A stretch of DNA of 64,000 bases from Parasporobacterium paucivorans DSM 15970. GTDB lineage: Bacteria; Bacillota; Clostridia; Lachnospirales; Lachnospiraceae. Location of the stretch: positions 1 to 64,000 of the forward strand of contig NZ_FQYT01000016.1 in assembly GCF_900141895.1 (NCBI RefSeq). Reading direction: 5' to 3'. Under the pieces are notes generated by a model, which was given only the letters and a program-made list of their open reading frames with translations, was not told where the DNA came from and made no database searches. A program made the translations under genes and the position numbers. Below are positions 34,472 to 42,908 of the stretch, one piece after another. Positions within the stretch are counted from its first letter, which is position 1, and every line of letters begins with the position of its first letter.

Positions 34472-35986
34472 TCATTCTCTCCCAATGATATGCTTTGTCT
34501 TTTCAATTGGGAATGGTGCTTTCTCCTCAGAAAAATATTCAATATTTACAACTTCAGCCGTAGCAGTATTTTCGTCCTTACCGACCGGTACTATAACAAA
34601 ATCTCCAACTTCTATAGTATCTTCATCGCTGATATAATAATAGCTCTTGCCGTCTTCACTAAACTCAACACTACAAAACATAAACTCACCAGCTCGGCGT
34701 TTTGCTTTGCTGTATACAGATGAATCAAGAATTTCACCCAAATTGTAAAATCGCATGAAGTTAAAAATGTCTTCAGCAAACTCAGGCCAATCTTTCGGGA
34801 GACCATTTTTATCGTATGATCCTTTAATTACCCGCTGTGGTTTTTTCTTAAAATCAACAGTGATCGCATAGTCCTTAGTTTCATTCGTGTTATCATGTGC
34901 ATCTGGAGGGTTTCCTTCTATATTTTCAAACAATGAGTCTGCATCCAAGTCATCAAGTAAATCAGCCACACCTTCCTCAACTTGATATTTTCGAGTGACA
35001 ATGCAACCAGACCCAATTCTTTGTATATGCTCTACACTTTCTGACTCACGGTCAATAATCAACTGCTCCGAATAATCCCAGGTTACTGTGTCAATCTTTT
35101 CACTCGGAGGAACTTTAGGTTTAATTTTTGTAATCCTATGATATTCAATTAAAAGCCTTTCAACCTTTTCTGGTTTATCATCGCCATCAAAAACGAAGAG
35201 GTTTTCAATGCCCAAAGCATCACGCAACATTTCCGAAAGATCTTTACCGTCGATTTCATAATCTGCACATAATGAACCTTTGAAAGGAAATTCATGCCCT
35301 TCCGTATTGGTGATCGTCATTTTCCAAGATCCTATATCAGTAGCAAAGACATCTCCAAATTCTCCACTGAAGAATCTACTAAAAGCCGAAAAAATATATT
35401 CAGTTTTTTCTTTATCTAAGCTGAAATTTTTAGTACGGCCACGTTCGTATTTCCCATCCCCATTTCCAAAATTATATCCAGTGAACCAGACACGGCCGTC
35501 AGCTGTCATCGTTAGGTGTTGCTCCACTTCGCCTTCCGGCATTGGGCAGGGACCATAGCCAATATTATTAGATATAATTTTGATTTTCTTTGCCTGACCA
35601 TCTAAAACAAGTGAACTATAGCCATTTTCTGAACTTAATACCGCCAAACGTGAAAATGCGATTATGAACCACGGCCTGTTTTCCGGCGAAAGCAACTCTT
35701 CACTATATGACCAATGGGTAATATAACGCCACTTTGAGAAGATAGCCGAACCCAACAATGATATATCGTCTATCCGATTAATAATCTGTTCAAAATGGAT
35801 ACAGTCGTCAAAAGCCTGTGTGTTTGGAAACGCTTTCTGAAATGACTCTCCGCAATCCATCTTAAAGCCAAGGGCGAAACACTCTTCAGCAAAGCCCTCC
35901 TCAACTTCAATTTCTGAGGTCTTTGTACTTCGATATTTTTTGAACCATTTAACGGCAAATTCATAGACTTGTTTTATATCTGCCAC
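34472..35986 (-). CDS. Unknown protein, about 504 aa
   Basis: I do not recognise the full protein. It starts at GTG 35986 with GAGG eight bases upstream (a GTG three codons earlier is the alternative). The N-terminal 230 residues are globular with aromatic-rich segments (ISLLGSAIFSKWRYITHWSY, GRVWFTGYNFGNGDG). Around residues 360-400 is a very acidic linker (VADLLDDLDADSLFENIEGN). The C-terminal ~70 residues form a compact beta-rich domain (SYYYISDEDTIEVGDFVIVP, then TAEVVNIEYFSEEKAPFPI) that recurs at the end of other Firmicute proteins. No catalytic motif is visible. Confidence 0.6.
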   Translation of the reverse strand: MADIKQVYEFAVKWFKKYRSTKTSEIEVEEGFAEECFALGFKMDCGESFQKAFPNTQAFDDCIHFEQIINRIDDISLLGSAIFSKWRYITHWSYSEELLSPENRPWFIIAFSRLAVLSSENGYSSLVLDGQAKKIKIISNNIGYGPCPMPEGEVEQHLTMTADGRVWFTGYNFGNGDGKYERGRTKNFSLDKEKTEYIFSAFSRFFSGEFGDVFATDIGSWKMTITNTEGHEFPFKGSLCADYEIDGKDLSEMLRDALGIENLFVFDGDDKPEKVERLLIEYHRITKIKPKVPPSEKIDTVTWDYSEQLIIDRESESVEHIQRIGSGCIVTRKYQVEEGVADLLDDLDADSLFENIEGNPPDAHDNTNETKDYAITVDFKKKPQRVIKGSYDKNGLPKDWPEFAEDIFNFMRFYNLGEILDSSVYSKAKRRAGEFMFCSVEFSEDGKSYYYISDEDTIEVGDFVIVPVGKDENTATAEVVNIEYFSEEKAPFPIEKTKHIIGRE

Positions 35987-36023
35987 TGTGTTCACCTCAG
36001 TTCTTTACACATTTATTGTATCA

Positions 36024-36227
36024 TTATTTTTTAGGGTTAATCTTCCCCTTGGTTACAAATGCCAAAACAGGAGCGCCAACTAAAACTACCACGCCTGCTA
36101 CTGCTTTTCCTGCATCCTTAATTCGTTTAACGTGTTCATTTCTGCAATTTTCACAATATTTATGCTTATAACTATCTGGGAGAGGTCTTTGGCATTTCTT
36201 ATTCTTGCATTTACTGATCTCCATCAT
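36024..36227 (-). CDS. Small zinc-ribbon membrane protein
   Basis: About 67 aa. A zinc ribbon (CKNKKCQRPLP, then KYCENCRNEHVKR) is followed by one hydrophobic segment (AVAGVVVLVGAPVLAFV) and a basic tail. The ATG at 36227 or 36224 lies inside the end of the upstream gene, whose coding sequence contains the AGGAGG ribosome site, so the two are coupled. Role unknown; likely partner of the 36211 protein. Confidence 0.7.
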   Translation of the reverse strand: MMEISKCKNKKCQRPLPDSYKHKYCENCRNEHVKRIKDAGKAVAGVVVLVGAPVLAFVTKGKINPKK

Positions 36228-37224
36228 ATTCACCTCCTAACAGTTTTTGTTCTATGTTACAAGGTAATGCTTGGATTTTCTTTTCAATATCCGGTAGCGT
36301 CTTTGACCAATAATTCTCTGGTGATGGATCTATTAAATCCAATCGTTCCACCAATCCTTTGGTTCCAAGATATGTTTTTTGTATGTATTCAGCATAATAC
36401 TTAAGACTTTGCTGTGCTGCCTCAGTTTCTCCCATTTCGTGATAAGCAATTGCCTCCGATAAAGAAACCATATTTACTGCATATAAGCTTTCTCGAATTT
36501 CATTCATTCTAGAATTCACTTTTTCCGGAGCTGCACCTGAGATAAATTTTCCCCAGAATGATTCCGGCTGATTCTTTACAAAAGACACATTTGTATTTTG
36601 ACTTTGCATCAAAAGGTTTCTGCTGTCTTCGGCATCAGAGGCAATCCGTAATAGAGCTATTGCTTTTAGTTCAGGATTCTTGATTGTCATAGCCTGCAAT
36701 AATTTCTGTTGACAACTATATGCTGTAGCCAATCTATCATATTCTTGCCCTTGTCGAACCTCTTCAACAGCAACCTTTATAAGTTCAATCTGTTCAGCTA
36801 TCTGAGCCATTTGCATTTGAGTTGCATAACTCGTCATAGCTTGAGATATTTCTGGTGTAACCTTTACGGTCTTTAGTGAAACTGTAGACACTATTTTCTT
36901 GGTTTCTGGATTCACAAGGTTTGCCATCAAAGACCCATCTTTTTTGGTCATCAGCGTTAAAGCACCATTAGCAAACTTTGATTTCTGCTCATCTGTCAAA
37001 ATAGCTTGGAATGTTTCCTCTGGAATACTTGCCTTTACTGCGTTAATAAATGCGGGCGCTGAATAGAGCATCTCTTCAATTTTAGACAATACAGCTTTTG
37101 CATTTCTTAGCAATGGTTTCGCAACTTCTGGTACAGAAGAGAACTGCTTGGCCACATCGGTATAATAATCCTCATTGGAAACTACATCAATTTCATCAGG
37201 CATTATATAAATTATGTCATCCAT
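36211..37224 (-). CDS. Unknown helical protein, 337 aa
   Basis: Start at ATG 37224 (GAGGTG upstream) rather than the GTG two codons before. The sequence is mostly helical: VAKPLLRNAKAVLSKIEEML, a central coiled-coil-like stretch MAQIAEQIELIKVAVEEVRQ, and a C-terminal helical array (AIAYHEMGETEAAQQSLKYY). No signal peptide or membrane span. I do not recognise the family. It overlaps the zinc-ribbon membrane gene by 17 bases. A stress or envelope role would be a guess. Confidence 0.6.
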   Translation of the reverse strand: MDDIIYIMPDEIDVVSNEDYYTDVAKQFSSVPEVAKPLLRNAKAVLSKIEEMLYSAPAFINAVKASIPEETFQAILTDEQKSKFANGALTLMTKKDGSLMANLVNPETKKIVSTVSLKTVKVTPEISQAMTSYATQMQMAQIAEQIELIKVAVEEVRQGQEYDRLATAYSCQQKLLQAMTIKNPELKAIALLRIASDAEDSRNLLMQSQNTNVSFVKNQPESFWGKFISGAAPEKVNSRMNEIRESLYAVNMVSLSEAIAYHEMGETEAAQQSLKYYAEYIQKTYLGTKGLVERLDLIDPSPENYWSKTLPDIEKKIQALPCNIEQKLLGGEYDGDQ

Positions 37225-37300
37225 ATGCACACCTCTACTTTCATTTTGATTTCTATAGAAGAACTTGTAGTTTCTGCGAATTCAAATCATCCTAATCCTA

Positions 37301-37500
37301 CTATAGGATTTCGATTTTATAGTACCTTCTTGCCTCACTTATTTCTTGCCATTCGAAATCATATTTTCCTGACAAAATAATGCTTTCATTATTTCTGGCT
37401 AATCCAGTAGGCTTAAATATTTCACCATAAACCGAAAACCCGGCGCAATAGCATTCTTCCCGAAAAAGTCCGGGTTCCTTGCTCCTGAGATTATTGGACT
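37301..37500 (-). pseudogene. Chimeric gene remnant
   Basis: An open frame with no start reads ESNNLRSKEPGLFREECYCA, then FSVYGEIFKPTGL and ends ARRYYKIEIL at 37301. The first residues match the ADP-ribosylglycohydrolase at 29199 (FNNLRSKDFELF), with 21 bases nearly identical; the rest is another, unrecognised protein. It looks like a recombined relic. Confidence 0.5.
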
Positions 37501-37518
37501 CGTTGCCATTCTATGATA

Positions 37519-39996
37519 TCAAATTTCATCCTGCTCCGAATATCTTCTCCGATAATACAGCATGGTCCGGTATTCTATAATGTCTTTCATATGCCTGCGG
37601 AATGCCGGTTGCCCAATTACATCTTTAAGCTCTTCACGCAATGCAATCGCATAACCTTCTTTATCGACGAAAAATCCTTTTCCGGATGCTTTTAAGAATT
37701 TCACCGGATTCTTTTTTGCGTTGCTCAGGTGCTGTCTGTCTGTAATTGATTTATACTCTTCACAGGTTATATCTTTCCCTAAGTCCTTCCAGTTCGTACC
37801 CGTTGCAAAAAATGCTTTCCACTTTTTCAGAATATCCTCTTCTGTTAAAGCCATCTTCACATTGCCCTCATTATAGAACGCTGATAAAATAGGCATTTTA
37901 TACACTTTCTGCATATCAGTGGTTTCCAACAGCGCAAGAAATTCTCTGCCAATCCCATTGTAAACCAGCTTCTCCTCCTTGGATAATTCACCTAAATCAT
38001 ATAGATATTCCATGTATCTTCGGAATGGATTCTCCTTTGCGTTTCTCAGGCATAACTGATAGACCGAATCTTCCATATAGGTAAACAACTCTACTCTGCC
38101 TGGTACATGGCCGCCCAGACACTCCTTCACCCGGAAGTACTCACCTTTGATGAGTTCCCGTGCCGTAAGAAGACGCTTCTCCATTTCCTGAAACAGATCA
38201 ATCAGGCGCATGTCAAAATCCACGAAACAGTCATTGGGGAACATGAGATCCTGCTGCTGATTTGAGAGTCCCTGCTCTCTGGAATAACTTTTCCCGCTGA
38301 GGAGATACGGTGCTCTGCCGGCTTTCTCATAATTCCCGATAAAGTCCAGAACATTGAGATGTTCTTTGCCTCTGCTGTTACGAAGTCCCCTACCCAACTG
38401 CTGCAGGAAGACGACAGGGGATTCTGTAGGACGCAGAAAAAGAACCATGTCGACCGAGGGAATATCCACTCCTTCATTGAACATATCCACCGAAAAAATC
38501 ACTTTCACTTCGCCGCTGTGCAGCTTTTTGATCGCCGCTTCCCGGTCTTCAGAAAACTCCCCATTGGCATTGCTGTACACCGCGACTGCCGGAACTCCTC
38601 TCCTCACAAACTCACGTGCCATTTCCTCCGCATGAAGTCTGGAACAGCAAAATCCCAATGCCCGGCAGGAGCGGTATTTCATATAATATTTATAAATCAG
38701 ATCCTGCCGCTTTAGATTTCCTATATAGGTCTTGTTCAGCTCCTTTTCATCATATCTGCCTTTGACAATACGTAACCCGGAATAATCCGTTTCATCATAG
38801 ATTCCATAATAGTGGAAAGGCACAAGCATTCCTTTGTTGATGGCATCTTTCAGCGAAATTTCATAGGGGACATTGTAATCGCAGATTTCATAAATATTCC
38901 TGCCATCCATTCTTTCCGGAGTCGCAGTCAGTCCCAGAAGGAATTTCGGCTTGAAATAATTTACGATTCTCTGGTATTGGTCATTTACTGCATGATGGAA
39001 CTCATCAATGACTACATAGTCAAAATAATCGGGCGCAAAATACTCTTCCTGCAGATAATTTTCTCTGCCCAAGGTGGATACCGAGGCAAAAATCACTGCT
39101 TTGTCCGTATCTTTCTGTATTCCATTAAAAAATCCATAATCCTCCGATTTCCTGACATTCCGAAAAGATATGGCGGCCTGTTTTAATATTTCTTCCCTGT
39201 GGGCTACAAAAAGTACACGCTCATATTTTGCCGAATCGAAGGCGGCCAAAATCGTTTTTCCCACACCGGTAGCTGCGTGGATCAGTCCCTTTGCCGCTCC
39301 TTCGGCTCTGCTGTCTTCCAGCGCATATAAAGCCTCAATCTGAACACCTCGGGGCTGCAGCAATTCTTCCACATTAGTGTCTGAATATACATCCTCTTCA
39401 TCATATTTTGCCAGGTCTTTTGCGACCGCCGGCTTTGTCCAGTTTCTGGAATACCTTTTCAGCTCCGCATCATCGATTACAATCGAGTGGTAGTTGAACA
39501 GGTCCTCAAATGTATCCAGGAACAAATCAAAATTCCTTTTATCTGTACAACTGCCAAAACGGTAGTTCCACTCAATCCCTGAAGTCATGGCACTTCTGGA
39601 AATATTGGAAGAACCAATGTAAATTTCACTGTCTGATTCACCGTGAAAAATATAAGATTTTGGGTGGAAGGATCGTTCCTTATCATTGTAGAACCTGAGA
39701 TCGATCCTGTTGCCCAGTTCCTTTTTTATAAGGTATAATGCAGACGGCTGTGTAATTCCCAGGTAATTCCCCGTAAGCAGACGAATCTGCACTCCCCGGT
39801 CCAGGGCATCTTTCAAATCAGCAAGTAGCATCCGGACCCCGGATTCCATAAGGAAAGATACGATAATATCTATCTTTTGTGCATGAAGGATACTCATTTT
39901 CAGCTGGTAGTAAAGAAAACGGCTCTTATTTCTGCCGCCTGTCATTACATCCGTTGTTCCGATATTTATATTTTCCGCAGGATAATATTGAGCCAC
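37519..39996 (-). CDS. PLD-domain DEAD/DEAH-box helicase
   Basis: 825 aa. Residues 1-190 are a phospholipase-D-like nuclease domain (SFHPKSYIF with H111 and K113, then IYIGSSNISRS). The SF2 helicase follows: Walker A AATGVGKT near 245, Walker B VVIDEFHHAV near 335, LTATPER and motif VI QQLGRGLRNSRG near 545. The C-terminal ~250 residues are of the DUF3427-like type. GTG start with GGGGAAG upstream, overlapping the methyltransferase by 31 bases. It probably unwinds and cuts DNA; such proteins recur in restriction and phage-defence loci. Confidence 0.87.
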   Translation of the reverse strand: MAQYYPAENINIGTTDVMTGGRNKSRFLYYQLKMSILHAQKIDIIVSFLMESGVRMLLADLKDALDRGVQIRLLTGNYLGITQPSALYLIKKELGNRIDLRFYNDKERSFHPKSYIFHGESDSEIYIGSSNISRSAMTSGIEWNYRFGSCTDKRNFDLFLDTFEDLFNYHSIVIDDAELKRYSRNWTKPAVAKDLAKYDEEDVYSDTNVEELLQPRGVQIEALYALEDSRAEGAAKGLIHAATGVGKTILAAFDSAKYERVLFVAHREEILKQAAISFRNVRKSEDYGFFNGIQKDTDKAVIFASVSTLGRENYLQEEYFAPDYFDYVVIDEFHHAVNDQYQRIVNYFKPKFLLGLTATPERMDGRNIYEICDYNVPYEISLKDAINKGMLVPFHYYGIYDETDYSGLRIVKGRYDEKELNKTYIGNLKRQDLIYKYYMKYRSCRALGFCCSRLHAEEMAREFVRRGVPAVAVYSNANGEFSEDREAAIKKLHSGEVKVIFSVDMFNEGVDIPSVDMVLFLRPTESPVVFLQQLGRGLRNSRGKEHLNVLDFIGNYEKAGRAPYLLSGKSYSREQGLSNQQQDLMFPNDCFVDFDMRLIDLFQEMEKRLLTARELIKGEYFRVKECLGGHVPGRVELFTYMEDSVYQLCLRNAKENPFRRYMEYLYDLGELSKEEKLVYNGIGREFLALLETTDMQKVYKMPILSAFYNEGNVKMALTEEDILKKWKAFFATGTNWKDLGKDITCEEYKSITDRQHLSNAKKNPVKFLKASGKGFFVDKEGYAIALREELKDVIGQPAFRRHMKDIIEYRTMLYYRRRYSEQDEI

Positions 39997-40559
39997 TTTT
40001 CTTCCCCTCTTTCAGGCCGTACGTCTGAAGTGATCCACTGGTCTTCCAAACGAAAAACTTTTGTTTCCTGTAATAGGTTTTCAAATTTTTCCTCTGTCAT
40101 ATCCGTGAAATATCTGCCGTTGCGTTCCCCTTCGAATGTTCCGTATTTAAAGGAAGTGTATACAATTCCGCCGTTTTTCAGAGCCCGGGCCATTTTCACC
40201 AGAACATCCCGCAGCTGGGCATAGGGCAGATGCAAAATGGAAGAGCATGCCCATATGCCCTCGTAGATTTCAATATCTTCAAGATCCTGGAAGAGCATAT
40301 GCTTTACTTCTGTCCCTGTATGTTCTGAGGCCAGCCTGCACAGCTCCTCCGATCCGTCCGTTGCCGTCACGCGGTAACCCTGTTCCAGAAAATATTTTGT
40401 ATCACGACCGGAACCGCATCCAAAATCCAATATTGTACTGCCAGGGACTAATTTCCCCAAGAAGCGTTGCTGGGTAGCCTGAAAATCCACATTCCGCGTT
40501 CCTGCATTGAAGTCTTCTGCATTTTCGTCATAATAATTGATTGTTTTTGAGCTGTTCAT
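39966..40559 (-). CDS. Class I SAM-dependent methyltransferase
   Basis: 197 aa. Motif I is ILDFGCGSGRDTKYFLEQGY near residue 43, with ATDGSEELC after strand 2 and WACSSILHLPYAQL as motif IV. It resembles small-molecule methyltransferases of the tellurite/thiopurine type rather than a DNA enzyme (no DPPY/NPPY). It overlaps the DUF1643 gene by ATGA and the helicase by 31 bases, so the three are one coupled operon. Confidence 0.85.
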   Translation of the reverse strand: MNSSKTINYYDENAEDFNAGTRNVDFQATQQRFLGKLVPGSTILDFGCGSGRDTKYFLEQGYRVTATDGSEELCRLASEHTGTEVKHMLFQDLEDIEIYEGIWACSSILHLPYAQLRDVLVKMARALKNGGIVYTSFKYGTFEGERNGRYFTDMTEEKFENLLQETKVFRLEDQWITSDVRPERGEEKWLNIILRKI

Positions 40560-41437
40560 CGGTTTGTTTTCCTTATTTCCCTCGTCATCAGATTACCCTC
40601 TTCAGCCCCCGGGCCAGATTCCTTGTATAGCTTTTGAAGTTTTCTTAGAACAGCTAAGAGATTTCCGTTTTCTACCCTTCTCATTAATGCACCATTCGAA
40701 AAATAATCTTCTCTCATAATGGCAGTAAGCAATGCTCTTGCGTGTTTGTAGTCAGCATTTTTTAAAGCTTTCATTTCTGCATCAACATCTACCGGTCTTG
40801 TGCTAAGGCATTTATTGTATTGCCTGTCCATAAAATCCGCCTTATAAAGTGATTGAATAAAATCCGACTCATTATCTAATGTGCTGTTTTTCAGTCCCTT
40901 GATGTGAGAGAACACCTGATCAACACTAGCCTTTTTGATATATTCATCAATGTCAAAGGCTTTCAGCTTTTCTGTTTTTTCTAAGTATAGCGGGTGATGT
41001 GGGTGTCCAAGCTTTGAGACACGGCCAGCATTATACCATTTACAATCGTAATCTTTTGACATATCAACAATCTGATATAGGCAGTTCAACAGATATGGTC
41101 GCTTGGTAATCACTGTACCCCACGCTGCCCAAATTGCTGGTTGTTTATTTTTCATTACATTTTCGATGTGTAGCAAGTTCTCAAATATTAAGTCATAGTC
41201 CGGCTTGTCATGCATATCCTCTGGGTCTGTTGCTCTTTGCGGGTATACATTGAGCATGATCCAGCTGTCAAACCCATTTGCTTCACATATTCTTGCAACC
41301 GATTTCAGCGTATTATCCAGCATCCCTGGCTCTGCGGTACTAGGATTAACTCCGATACAAATAAGCGGTTTTTCACCGACAGTACCAAGTAAGTATCGAC
41401 CTGTGTTATCTTTATTTTTCTCATAGATCCAGTTCAT
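40556..41437 (-). CDS. DUF1643 protein with C-terminal DUF6508-like domain
   Basis: About 293 aa from the ATG at 41437 (GGAGG eight bases upstream; GTG three codons earlier is the alternative). Residues 1-165 match DUF1643: RYLLGTVGEKPLICIGVNPS, SWIMLNVYPQRATDPEDM and the H-rich KLGHPHHPLYL. Residues about 220-280 match DUF6508 (ALLTAIMREDYFSNGALMRR). DUF1643 genes are often linked to mobile or defence loci but have no known activity. It is first in the operon with the methyltransferase and PLD-helicase. Confidence 0.8.
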   Translation of the reverse strand: MNWIYEKNKDNTGRYLLGTVGEKPLICIGVNPSTAEPGMLDNTLKSVARICEANGFDSWIMLNVYPQRATDPEDMHDKPDYDLIFENLLHIENVMKNKQPAIWAAWGTVITKRPYLLNCLYQIVDMSKDYDCKWYNAGRVSKLGHPHHPLYLEKTEKLKAFDIDEYIKKASVDQVFSHIKGLKNSTLDNESDFIQSLYKADFMDRQYNKCLSTRPVDVDAEMKALKNADYKHARALLTAIMREDYFSNGALMRRVENGNLLAVLRKLQKLYKESGPGAEEGNLMTREIRKTNR

Positions 41438-41446
41438 CTGTTTCAC

Positions 41447-42146
41447 CTCCGGGTGGTCTTATACATTTATTCATGTCCGTTAATCAAAGAGGGGATACAG
41501 TCATAATATGTCAAATCACATCATTATAAGTATCTCACTCAATTGTTTTAATTGCCGTGGCTTTTATAATAATTCATCAGGTGTCCCAAAAACAGTACTT
41601 TAGACGCAAAAAACCAGTCAAGGATATCCCTGACTGGAATCATATATTACCCAAAAACGGACTATGCTCAGTAGTATCAGCTTAATAGTAAATATACCCG
41701 CTAACTTTGCCTTCAAAACAGTCTTTTTACAAGTAATATAATTAATGCACGTAGATTCTGTCCAGAACAACTCTCTGTTGATATTCTATCATATTCACAT
41801 AAATAAATCATTAAATTTGCCAGAAAATCAGATGTTTTCGAAAAATAATGAATGAATTTATCAACCACTTTTTCTCCAAACCAAATTATGAATGCTTTTG
41901 CTTTTTCAAGACTCGCGGCAAATCAACATCACATGTAACGGTATGGATTTCCATCCAAAAATGAATAAAGCCAAGTAGTTTCGCCTGCTGTGGCGGGATG
42001 GTCGACTGCAAGGTCAAGATTGATAGGAATCAGGGACTCTCAGTGCCTTCCTGAGCCTTCAATCTGAGTGAGGGATTTAACATTTCCAAAACTCACAAAA
42101 AATCCATGGTACAATCTACCGTTTGGGGAACATATCCGGTAGAGAT
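41447..42146. other. Long intergenic region without a recognised gene
   Basis: About 700 bases with many stops in all frames. It holds the terminator at 41608-41637 and, at about 41960-42060 on the minus strand, a short open stretch ending GETTWLYSFLDGNPYRYM that I do not recognise. This could be the relic of a deleted gene or hold an RNA gene ending at the terminator. Confidence 0.5.
41608..41637 (-). terminator. Orphan Rho-independent terminator
   Basis: On the minus strand CCAGTCAGGG and its complement CCTTGACTGG form a hairpin followed by TTTTTTGCG. No protein gene on the minus strand ends here; the nearest upstream minus-strand gene stops at 42579. Confidence 0.8.
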
Positions 42147-42175
42147 TTGACTCTCCCCCAGCCCGCCATTATGAT
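42147..42175 (+). promoter_or_regulatory. Promoter of the lipoprotein gene
   Basis: TTGACT (42147-42152), 17 bases, TATGAT (42170-42175), overlapping a TATAAT at 42175-42180; the ATG is 57 bases downstream. Confidence 0.6.
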
Positions 42176-42231
42176 ATAATTAGAGTGACCAAACTCATAC
42201 ACGGTCTAAGAATTTTGAAGGTGGTGATTTC

Positions 42232-42561
42232 ATGAAGCGATTGAAAGTTTCTATTCTTTTTCTTTGTCTGATTTTTGCGCTCTGTGCTTGCACCAAAGAC
42301 GACAAAAGGATTTTCATGGCTACAGTAATTGAAAATACTGACGCTTTGCTTGTTGAACCGTATAAAGATTCCGTTGAATATACATCCTCCGACAGGATTG
42401 TTGTTCACGCAGACAAGGCGATCGTACTTAACAGTCAAAGATTGAAAATAAACGTTTCCGACATCGTTGCCGGTCAGACGGTCCGGATAACCTACAACGG
42501 CGTAGTCGCCGAAAGTTATCCTGCTCAAATTTGGGCATACAAAATAATGATAGTTGAATAG
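42232..42561 (+). CDS. Small lipoprotein
   Basis: 109 aa. A signal peptide MKRLKVSILFLCLIFALCAC ends in a lipobox with the lipidated cysteine at residue 20. The mature part is a beta-rich single domain (ATVIENTDALLVEPYK, GQTVRITYNGVVAESYPAQI) of the DUF3221 style, an OB-like fold on the cell surface. GGTGGTG precedes the ATG. It is convergent with the YolD/polymerase operon. Function unknown. Confidence 0.78.
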   Translation: MKRLKVSILFLCLIFALCACTKDDKRIFMATVIENTDALLVEPYKDSVEYTSSDRIVVHADKAIVLNSQRLKINVSDIVAGQTVRITYNGVVAESYPAQIWAYKIMIVE

Positions 42562-42578
42562 GAATATCAGATTTATTT

Positions 42579-42908
42579 TTATCCATTTATATCCAAAACA
42601 TCATCGAAAGGGATTTTTGTATCTACGATCCTAAGTATGCGATTGGGCTCATCAATCAATGCAACCATGCCCGTGATTTGCAGATACTCATCCTCATGGA
42701 AGTAAGTGATGGTGGCAACAGTCCCTCGCTTAAGCTGGCAGAACTTTTGATTTAGTTCCTGGGCCATTTCTTCAGACAGCTCAATCTTCGGTACTATGAT
42801 TTTCTCTTTCTCCGCCAGCGCTTCCGGCAACCCCTTCAGCGCTGCAAACGGCAGGAATTGCTTGGCTCGCTCGGAAACGGGCATCTTGCCCCTAGGTTTA
42901 GTCGCCAC
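42579..42908 (-). CDS. YolD-like protein
   Basis: 109 aa. The start SERAKQFLPFAALKGLPEAL and the beta-rich end GTVATITYFHEDEYLQITG with LRIVDTKIPFDDVLDI are typical of YolD proteins, which accompany UmuC/DinB-type polymerases in Firmicutes and may play a UmuD-like role. It overlaps the polymerase gene by 11 bases and is second in that operon. Confidence 0.85.
   Translation of the reverse strand: MATKPRGKMPVSERAKQFLPFAALKGLPEALAEKEKIIVPKIELSEEMAQELNQKFCQLKRGTVATITYFHEDEYLQITGMVALIDEPNRILRIVDTKIPFDDVLDING

Noticed and set aside
41930-42070. Possible structured RNA or transposase fragment
   Set aside because: A GC-rich patch with short repeats was seen, but no motif of a known RNA or transposase could be confirmed.
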